From the NCBI GenBank assembly GCA_027858595.1, contig JAQICK010000010.1:1-5425 (forward strand): a stretch of DNA of 5,425 nucleotides, written 5' to 3'. This document shows, piece after piece, positions 1 through 4,567 of this stretch (position 1 is the stretch's first letter; every line of letters begins with the position of its first letter). The stretch is from Melioribacteraceae bacterium (GTDB taxonomy: Bacteria; Bacteroidota; Ignavibacteria; Ignavibacteriales; Melioribacteraceae). Position numbers and translations under genes: made by a program. Under the pieces are notes generated by a model that saw only the letters and a list, made by a program, of their open reading frames with translations, had not been told where the DNA came from and made no database searches.

Positions 1-35
1 ACATTAGTCTAATGTTACGGTAACTGTAACAGTTA
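1..35. repeat. Chain of three overlapping palindromes
   Basis: Three perfect inverted repeats lie end to end. ACATTAG-T-CTAATGT occupies 1-15, GTTAC-G-GTAAC occupies 14-24, and TAACTG-TAA-CAGTTA occupies 21-35. Adjacent arms share bases, so only some of the hairpins could form at once. The pattern could be a regulator binding site, a weak processing or termination structure, or the edge of a larger repeat cut by the window. No protein or RNA family is recognised. Confidence 0.5.
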
Positions 36-38
36 AAT

Positions 39-55
39 ATAAGAAAAAATCTTAT
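39..55 (-). terminator. Weak hairpin downstream of the leftward operon
   Basis: ATAAGA and TCTTAT form a perfect 6-bp inverted repeat around a 5-base A/T loop. On the leftward transcript the loop is a run of T, but no strong U tract follows the stem and the stem has only one G-C pair. It lies about 75 bp beyond the stop of the HHH-barrel gene. A role in ending that transcript is possible but weakly supported. Confidence 0.2.
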
Positions 56-128
56 CAAAAAAGTAATAAACAGTAAGGAATTATCGAAAAATTATTCAAA
101 TAAATATTTCTATTATTTCTTGGAATAT

Positions 129-2015
129 TTAAAAAGAATAATCAATTTGAAGTGATATTTTATTTTTCAAGTTGCCTTCAATCAAGTTGTAGCCTGAGCC
201 TAAAAATGTTTCATTTGGCTTGTAAAGTTCAGAATATTTTAACGATAGCTTAAAATTATTAAATGGATTATAGCGAATAAGCAAATACCATTTAATTCCA
301 GAACCCCAAAGAGGTTGGTTTGTCATCACGCCAATTAAATCATTTTCAAATTCGTAAATTCTTGAAGCAAAACTATCTGTTTGGAAGAAGATTATACGAC
401 CATAAAGAGTCAAAGTAGAAGGCAAACTATATTTGAAATCTTGAAAAAGCAAAAGACCGTTTTCGTTTGAGTTAGTTTCATTCAGATAAAGTAATTCTAC
501 TCGTGATTTTATTTTAATAGATTTACTTACATTATAGATAAACTCGGTTCTAAATTTATCTGTTTTTCTATTTAGTATTTTATTTTCATTTAGAACTAAC
601 TCTAATACTTCTTTGTTTTCTGAGAAATATCTAAAGTAGAGAATAGTTTTGGGAGCAGGAGATACTTTGTAGCTAAGGGAAAGCTCATTCCCGCTACTTG
701 GAAGTGTAATTGATGATGTTGAATTTGGGAACTTAAACTGATCGAGATAAAAATTAATAATCCCAAGTTCTGTTCTCCATTTAAAACCAAGATAAATTCC
801 AAATTCATTACTTGTTCGTTTTGTCTCTCCAAACCCCTGTGCATAATAGCTTTGGTAACTGCTTGGATAATTACGAATTGAAGCAACTATTAAAAATTCG
901 CGAAGAAGAGATAGTTGAAGTGTATTAATACTCGCGATGCTACTATTATAAAATGAAAACTCTCCGTTTAGAAAAAGATTATTGTGGACTATTTTGTATG
1001 AAAGTGAGAGATGTTTCTCTATTGAATCTTGTGGAGTTCTGTCTGTGTAGTATATTATTCCGTCATTTCGCTGAAAATAGAGTGCTGATATTTTAATGTT
1101 TTCAATTGGTGAAACGTATGTAGTGAATCCGAAAGTATTTTTAGATGAGTTAAAATAATCATCATCTTCAAGTGAATAAAATGAAGTTAGTCCAAAATAA
1201 TTGTTGGAATAACTAATGGCTCCGCCCTTCATAAATAAATATTCTCCAGCGCTTGTGTAAGGTGAAATACCGCGAGCTCGTTTAATTATTGAGTTTGTAG
1301 CTTCACTACTTTTTGAAAATGAATATGGCGACCACATTGCAAGCCCTTGTCCAAACTCGATTGTGTAGTAACCACCAAGAATACTAAGACCTGGTAGCAA
1401 ATTGTTTACTTGAAGATAGAATGAATAAAAATCAAAGTATGATTTTTCTCCTGCATCTTTATCGACTAATATTCCTGCACGTATTTTTGAATTTGCATCA
1501 AGTTTTAATCTGTTATAAAGTTTAATTGGTGAGCCTTTATAATAACCATTTTTATGACCTTCTGCTGTTTGGATATTGCTTGAAATTCTTGAGCGTAGTT
1601 TTAAATTATAATTTTGAAAAAATGAATTGGATTCTTTACTATCCTTTTTTACTAAAAAGGTAAATGCTTCAAGTATTTTCAGAGTATGCTGAGAGATCGT
1701 GTTTCCCAATGATAATTCGGAATACGAAAATAATCTTCCAAACTTTTTTCGATGCAGGATAATTGCATTTGCAGATTCAATATCTAAGAATGGCAGTTCC
1801 AATATTTCAGATTCACGGGCACTATTCAAGTCAATTGGATTTTCAATATACTGTTCAATCAAATCATATAGTGGTGAGTTCTCTTGCTCTAATGTTGCAT
1901 CGTTGAGAATATTCTCTAAAATTTGCCCAACATTTTTTAGCGAATCATTTTGTCCTAAAATAAATTGAGTAGCAATTAGAAAAAAAACAGAAAATATTTT
2001 TATTCTCAAATTCAA
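129..2015 (-). CDS. Helix-hairpin-helix outer-membrane beta-barrel protein
   Basis: A 628-residue exported protein of unknown precise role. From the TTG start it begins with a basic, hydrophobic signal peptide ending near FILGQ. A short linker leads to a helix-hairpin-helix segment at about residues 55-120, with the ComEA-like pattern PIDLNSA, then ILELPFLD, then AIILHRKKFG. The rest, from about 135 to the end, alternates short polar and aromatic strands typical of an outer-membrane barrel and finishes in Tyr-Ser-Phe, the terminal aromatic expected for barrel assembly. HHH-plus-barrel proteins of about this length are known in Bacteroidota-type genomes (from memory). The start is uncertain. 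A GTG at 2027 would overlap the upstream gene by 11 bp and add four residues. The TTG at 2015 has a GAGGAA motif 4 nt upstream, and TTG at 2009 is also possible. The start and the preceding stop imply translational coupling to the PorV-like gene. Confidence 0.8.
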   Translation of the reverse strand: MNLRIKIFSVFFLIATQFILGQNDSLKNVGQILENILNDATLEQENSPLYDLIEQYIENPIDLNSARESEILELPFLDIESANAIILHRKKFGRLFSYSELSLGNTISQHTLKILEAFTFLVKKDSKESNSFFQNYNLKLRSRISSNIQTAEGHKNGYYKGSPIKLYNRLKLDANSKIRAGILVDKDAGEKSYFDFYSFYLQVNNLLPGLSILGGYYTIEFGQGLAMWSPYSFSKSSEATNSIIKRARGISPYTSAGEYLFMKGGAISYSNNYFGLTSFYSLEDDDYFNSSKNTFGFTTYVSPIENIKISALYFQRNDGIIYYTDRTPQDSIEKHLSLSYKIVHNNLFLNGEFSFYNSSIASINTLQLSLLREFLIVASIRNYPSSYQSYYAQGFGETKRTSNEFGIYLGFKWRTELGIINFYLDQFKFPNSTSSITLPSSGNELSLSYKVSPAPKTILYFRYFSENKEVLELVLNENKILNRKTDKFRTEFIYNVSKSIKIKSRVELLYLNETNSNENGLLLFQDFKYSLPSTLTLYGRIIFFQTDSFASRIYEFENDLIGVMTNQPLWGSGIKWYLLIRYNPFNNFKLSLKYSELYKPNETFLGSGYNLIEGNLKNKISLQIDYSF

Positions 2016-2016
2016 G

Positions 2017-2874
2017 CTATTCCTCACTCAAATATTCTTTTATCCTTTCGATGCGTGATTTAACACCTCCAAATTGAATTGTAATTCCAATCTGATGTGT
2101 AAAACCCAAATCTTGATGATTAAATAGTCCGTAGTCAATTTCAAAAATTGAGTAGTTAATTCCAATTCCAGCAGAAAAAGATGATGGCTCGTTCATTGCA
2201 CCAATTCTAAGATTCAAATACTTTATTATTTGATAGTCGATACCAATACGAAGAGACTCATTTTTATCAATCTCTTTTTCTATTGCCGCATTAAAAATTA
2301 GTTGCGAAAGTAGTGTGTAGCTTAATCCAAAATTAAAAACCATGGGAATTTGATTATCTTCTTCACCTAGAGTAGAACGAGTAATATTATCTATTGCAAA
2401 TCCAATTCTAAAATTTTGTGAAATGTGAGTCAGTCCGCCAACCATGAGAGTGATTGAATTATCACTACCATAATTTTTGATTGATAAATTTTGATAATTT
2501 AAAGTAACCCCAACAAAAAAGTTTTGTAAAATCCTTTTTGAATAGGAAACAAAGAAATTATTCTCTTTGTATAATTCAAATCCGTAATTTGTGTATGCAA
2601 TAGCAAAGGATCCATATTCAGTTGGCTCGTGATAGACTGCAGCACCATTTGCGAGTTTACTTATTTCAAAAGGAGAAGGGGAATAATAGATGCTAAACTC
2701 TCTCCAGTTTTGTTGAGATAGACCAGCAGGATTATTGAAAAGAGCATAAGAATCAGAAGCTAAGGCTACATCGGAGTGTGAAAGAGAGATTTGTTTTGCT
2801 CCTGGTTTTATTTGTGCAAAACTTTTGGCATAAAAAACAAGAAGAATTAGTATTATTTTCTTTAGTAAATTCAT
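2017..2874 (-). CDS. PorV/PorQ-like outer-membrane beta-barrel protein
   Basis: A 285-residue exported barrel protein. It opens with a classic signal peptide (MNLLKK, a hydrophobic core, then SFA before Gln21). Residues 24-52 carry the PorV/PorQ/UPF0164 family signature: GAKQISLSHSDVALASD, then ALFNNPAGL. Strands with alternating aromatic and small residues follow to about residue 270 (GITIQFGG). A charged helical tail of about 15 residues ends the protein, so it lacks the usual terminal Phe. Family members are FadL-like barrels; PorV acts in type IX secretion as an outer-membrane shuttle and PorQ is related. The pattern here shows family membership but not which role, so no symbol is given. 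It is the first gene of a leftward pair. The ATG at 2874 has no clear ribosome binding site. Confidence 0.85.
   Translation of the reverse strand: MNLLKKIILILLVFYAKSFAQIKPGAKQISLSHSDVALASDSYALFNNPAGLSQQNWREFSIYYSPSPFEISKLANGAAVYHEPTEYGSFAIAYTNYGFELYKENNFFVSYSKRILQNFFVGVTLNYQNLSIKNYGSDNSITLMVGGLTHISQNFRIGFAIDNITRSTLGEEDNQIPMVFNFGLSYTLLSQLIFNAAIEKEIDKNESLRIGIDYQIIKYLNLRIGAMNEPSSFSAGIGINYSIFEIDYGLFNHQDLGFTHQIGITIQFGGVKSRIERIKEYLSEE
2020..2025 (-). promoter_or_regulatory. Shine-Dalgarno-like GAGGAA for HHH-barrel gene
   Basis: Read leftward, GAGGAA lies inside the last codons of the PorV-like gene. It is followed by that gene's TAG stop and, after one base, a TTG codon at 2015. The spacing of 4 nt is short but workable. 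This is the main reason to prefer TTG over the GTG at 2027, which has no comparable purine motif upstream. Confidence 0.5.
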
Positions 2875-2891
2875 ATGTTACTTATGTGATT

Positions 2892-2897
2892 ATTATA
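2892..2897 (-). promoter_or_regulatory. Candidate -10 box, leftward operon
   Basis: Read leftward, the hexamer is TATAAT, a perfect match to the sigma-70-type -10 consensus, lying 17 bp upstream of the ATG at 2874. No good -35 hexamer is seen at 16-19 bp spacing. If used, it would give a very short 5' leader of about 10 nt. AT-rich sequence makes chance matches common. Confidence 0.35.
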
Positions 2898-2945
2898 GTA
2901 TGGAACTTTTATTCGCTTTTGCCCAGCCCTGGCGAGTTTTAATTA

Positions 2946-2963
2946 TTTCGCGAAAGTTTCACG
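2946..2963. promoter_or_regulatory. Overlapping palindromes, candidate operator
   Basis: TTTCGCGAAA at 2946-2955 is a perfect 10-bp palindrome. It overlaps CGCGAAA-G-TTTCACG at 2949-2963, an inverted repeat with 6 of 7 paired positions. The cluster lies between the two divergent candidate promoters, about 20 bp upstream of the rightward -35 and about 50 bp upstream of the leftward -10. That is a suitable place for a shared regulator site. No regulator is encoded in the window and the motif is not one recognised with certainty. Confidence 0.35.
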
Positions 2964-2981
2964 TCTTGTAATTCAAAGTTA

Positions 2982-3011
2982 TTGCAAGTTATCTAAAAAT
3001 ATTTGTATTAT
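2982..3011 (+). promoter_or_regulatory. Candidate sigma-70-type promoter, rightward operon
   Basis: TTGCAA at 2982-2987 (4 of 6 to the -35 consensus) and TATTAT at 3006-3011 (5 of 6 to the -10 consensus) are separated by 18 bp. Transcription would begin near 3018, leaving a leader of about 20 nt before the ATG at 3037. No clear TAnnTTTG-type Bacteroidota promoter was found at this position. Upstream of the ATG there is only a GAG at 3028-3030, a weak ribosome binding site. Confidence 0.4.
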
Positions 3012-3036
3012 CAATCTTTAACAAATTGAGCTATTT

Positions 3037-3921
3037 ATGAAAAAGTATTTTGTTGTCATTTTTCTTTTATTGAATTTGAATGTTTGGGGACAAGAATTAG
3101 AAGCAACTGTTCAAATTAATACAGAGCAATTGCAAACTGTTTACCGAGAAAATCTTGAAGTTTTCCAATTCCAAATAGAAGAGTATCTTAATAACACTAA
3201 ATTCACTAGTGGTAATTGGGAGTGGCCAAGAATTAAATGTAGTTTTAATATTTTCTTTACTGCTGCTTCGAACGAAACCAACTATACAGCTCAAGTTGTT
3301 GTAAATAGTACACGTCCAGTTGAAGGATCAGAGAATAGATCACTTATGCTCAATGTAATGGATAGTAAATGGAGCTTTATTTATGAAAAAAATCAGAGTA
3401 TTTATTTTGAGCTAAATGATTTTGATGCACTCACAAGTTTCTTAGATTTTTATGGCTTAGTGATTATTGCTATGGACGCAGATTCATATGAACCATTTGC
3501 TGGAACTACTTTTTTTCAAGAAGCAATGCGTATTTCATTAATGGGTGGAAGTACTGGCTATAGCGATAGTTGGGGTTCAAGTAGCTTTAGCTATAACAAG
3601 CGTGGATTTGTTGTAGATGCTACTAGTGCCGGTTTTCAGCAATTTAGACAAGATATTTTTGATTATCACTACAATGGTTTAGATGTTTTTTATCGGGAAA
3701 AAGAAACTACTTATAAAAGTATTTCTAAGTTAGTTAACAATCTTGTTAAGTATAAAAACGTTACGAATAGAAGAAGTGCCTTTATAAATGCATTCTTCGA
3801 TGCAAAATCTGGTGAAATAATTTTCTATCTTAAAGATTATTCTGATCGTTCTATTTTTACAAAGCTTATTAAAGTTGATCCAGCTCATACATCCAAATAC
3901 ATTGAAGCTGAAGAGAAATAA
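3037..3921 (+). CDS. DUF4835 / PorD-like exported protein
   Basis: A 294-residue protein recognised as the DUF4835 family, which some annotation pipelines name type IX secretion system protein PorD (from memory). A signal peptide spans about residues 1-18 (MKKYFVVIFLLLNLNVWG, cleavage before Gln19). Family landmarks in order are a YRENLEVFQFQIEEYLNNTKFT segment, WEWPRIKCSF, the VVVNSTRPVEGSE stretch, KWSFIYEKNQ, FYGLVIIAMDADSYEPFAGTTFFQEA at about 138-163, and a C-terminal DYHYNGLDVFY region. The length fits the family. A Gly/Ser-rich loop at about 170-184 is less typical. The single Cys (68) is far from the N-terminus, so a lipoprotein is unlikely; a periplasmic location is expected. The exact function of this family is not well defined. 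It heads a rightward pair with the NTF2-like gene and is divergent from the PorV-like gene. Confidence 0.85.
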   Translation: MKKYFVVIFLLLNLNVWGQELEATVQINTEQLQTVYRENLEVFQFQIEEYLNNTKFTSGNWEWPRIKCSFNIFFTAASNETNYTAQVVVNSTRPVEGSENRSLMLNVMDSKWSFIYEKNQSIYFELNDFDALTSFLDFYGLVIIAMDADSYEPFAGTTFFQEAMRISLMGGSTGYSDSWGSSSFSYNKRGFVVDATSAGFQQFRQDIFDYHYNGLDVFYREKETTYKSISKLVNNLVKYKNVTNRRSAFINAFFDAKSGEIIFYLKDYSDRSIFTKLIKVDPAHTSKYIEAEEK

Positions 3922-3923
3922 GG
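3920..3923 (+). promoter_or_regulatory. Shine-Dalgarno-like AAGG for NTF2-like gene
   Basis: AAGG overlaps the TAA stop of the PorD-like gene and lies 5 nt before a TTG codon at 3929. It is the best start signal for the downstream gene. The only upstream in-frame ATG (3875) would force a 47-bp overlap and add a poorly family-like leader. Confidence 0.5.
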
Positions 3924-3928
3924 TAATT

Positions 3929-4393
3929 TTGAATATTATAATAGAACAGTTCTACTCTGCGTTTCAAAAATTAGATGCAGAGGAAATGGTTAAATATTAT
4001 CACGCTGATATTGAATTTGAAGACCCAGCTTTTGGAAAACTCAATAGTGATAAAGCAAAAAATATGTGGCGAATGCTTTGCAAAAGTTCAAAAGAATTAG
4101 AGGTTACCTTTTCAAATATTAATTGTGATGATAAAAAGGGAAGTGCTAATTGGGAAGCAAAATATATTTTTAGCAAAACTGGACGAAAAATTCACAACAA
4201 GATTACTGCTGAATTTGAATTTCATGATGGTAAAATTATAAAACATAAAGATAATTTTAACCTTCATAAATGGGCAGCTCAAGCTTTTGGATTAAAAGGA
4301 TTACTATTTGGATGGACTCCAGTTTTTAAAACAAAATTAAATGCTGAGACAAACAAATTACTTGATGTTTTTGAACGTAGGAATAAACTATAA
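3929..4393 (+). CDS. NTF2/SnoaL-like small domain protein
   Basis: A 154-residue protein of the nuclear transport factor 2-like (SnoaL-like) fold, a cone-shaped alpha-plus-beta domain found in enzymes and ligand-binding proteins alike. The opening helix IIEQFYSAFQKLDAEEMVKYYH followed by DIEFEDPAFGKL is diagnostic. KAKNMWRML, a strand-rich middle (ANWEAKYIFSKTGRKIHNKITAEFEF) and DGKIIKHKDNFNLHKWAAQAFG complete the domain. It has no signal peptide, so it is probably cytoplasmic, unlike its neighbours. No substrate or catalytic set can be named, although the Asp/His residues near the cavity (ED, HD) are of the kind seen in family enzymes. It starts 7 nt after the PorD-like gene and is probably co-transcribed. 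The TTG start is inferred from the AAGG site and from alignment of the opening helix to the family. An ATG at 3875 remains the alternative. Confidence 0.75.
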   Translation: MNIIIEQFYSAFQKLDAEEMVKYYHADIEFEDPAFGKLNSDKAKNMWRMLCKSSKELEVTFSNINCDDKKGSANWEAKYIFSKTGRKIHNKITAEFEFHDGKIIKHKDNFNLHKWAAQAFGLKGLLFGWTPVFKTKLNAETNKLLDVFERRNKL

Positions 4394-4402
4394 TTGGTAA
4401 AG

Positions 4403-4410
4403 TTAATAGG
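4403..4410. repeat. 8-bp direct repeat, left copy
   Basis: TTAATAGG occurs here and again at 4560-4567, bracketing the repeat-like element between the convergent genes. It may be a target-site duplication, but the right copy sits 18 bp beyond the right inverted repeat, whereas the left copy is only 2 bp from its arm. A chance match in AT-rich DNA is a fair alternative. Confidence 0.25.
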
Positions 4411-4412
4411 AC

Positions 4413-4541
4413 CTTTGCATAACCTAACAGAGACTTTTATTCCCGTCCCGAAGAGCGAGATAATAGGGAAAATCCATTGTATTTAACGAGATTCCCGCTA
4501 AGATCATGCGGGAACGACACTGTAAATTTGGTTATACAAAG
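4413..4541. repeat. Repeat-like element with terminal inverted repeats
   Basis: A 129-bp non-coding element between convergent genes. Its ends are CTTTGCATAACC (4413-4424) and GGTTATACAAAG (4530-4541), which match in 11 of 12 positions as inverted repeats. Pairing can continue inward with ACAG (4427-4430) and CTGT (4520-4523). Inside are two TTCCC...GGGAA units, at 4440-4470 and 4492-4514. Its local GC is higher than the flanks, and there is no open reading frame of note. The architecture suggests a MITE-like or REP-like dispersed repeat. The family is not identified and only one copy is in the window. Confidence 0.45.
4492..4514. terminator. GC-rich hairpin, possible bidirectional terminator
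   Basis: TTCCCGC and GCGGGAA form a perfect 7-bp stem with a 9-base loop. This is the strongest hairpin in the window and lies between two convergent genes, where a bidirectional terminator or 3'-end stabilising structure would be useful. No U tract follows on either strand, so classic intrinsic termination is not shown. It may simply be the core of the repeat element. Confidence 0.4.
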
Positions 4542-4559
4542 CCTTCTAATAAAGAGTAT

Positions 4560-4567
4560 TTAATAGG
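4560..4567. repeat. 8-bp direct repeat, right copy
   Basis: TTAATAGG matches 4403-4410. This copy overlaps the last two codons (Tyr and the TAA stop) of the cyclophilin gene on the opposite strand. If the pair is a target-site duplication, insertion occurred exactly at the 3' end of that gene and may have supplied or preserved its stop codon. Confidence 0.25.

Larger units (their letters stand above)
1..128. other. Non-coding left flank with palindromes
   Basis: No convincing reading frame lies here. The stretch follows the stop codon of the leftward HHH-barrel gene and runs to the window edge. It is very AT-rich and contains four short inverted repeats packed into positions 1-55, listed separately. 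It may combine the 3' end of the leftward operon with the control region of a gene outside the window; the sequence does not decide which. Confidence 0.6.

Noticed and set aside
602..886. Leftward reading frame of 94 codons in another phase within the HHH-barrel gene
   Set aside because: It lies wholly inside a well-supported gene on the same strand, has no start signal and shows no domain-like pattern.
1699..1968. Rightward frame of 89 codons opposite the start of the HHH-barrel gene
   Set aside because: It is antisense to the conserved HHH and signal-peptide region, with no family resemblance or ribosome binding site.
2921..2936. CCAG-CC-CTGG dyad as a terminator or operator
   Set aside because: The arms are only 4 bp and do not extend. 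It is in the divergent region with no T run, so it is not listed as a feature.
3097..3294. Leftward frame opposite the PorD-like gene
   Set aside because: It is short and antisense to the conserved N-terminal part of a recognised family, with no start signal.
4413..4541. A structured non-coding RNA or attC-like site
   Set aside because: The inverted-repeat ends could suggest one, but no known RNA motif, integrase gene or cassette is present, so a dispersed repeat is the simpler reading.
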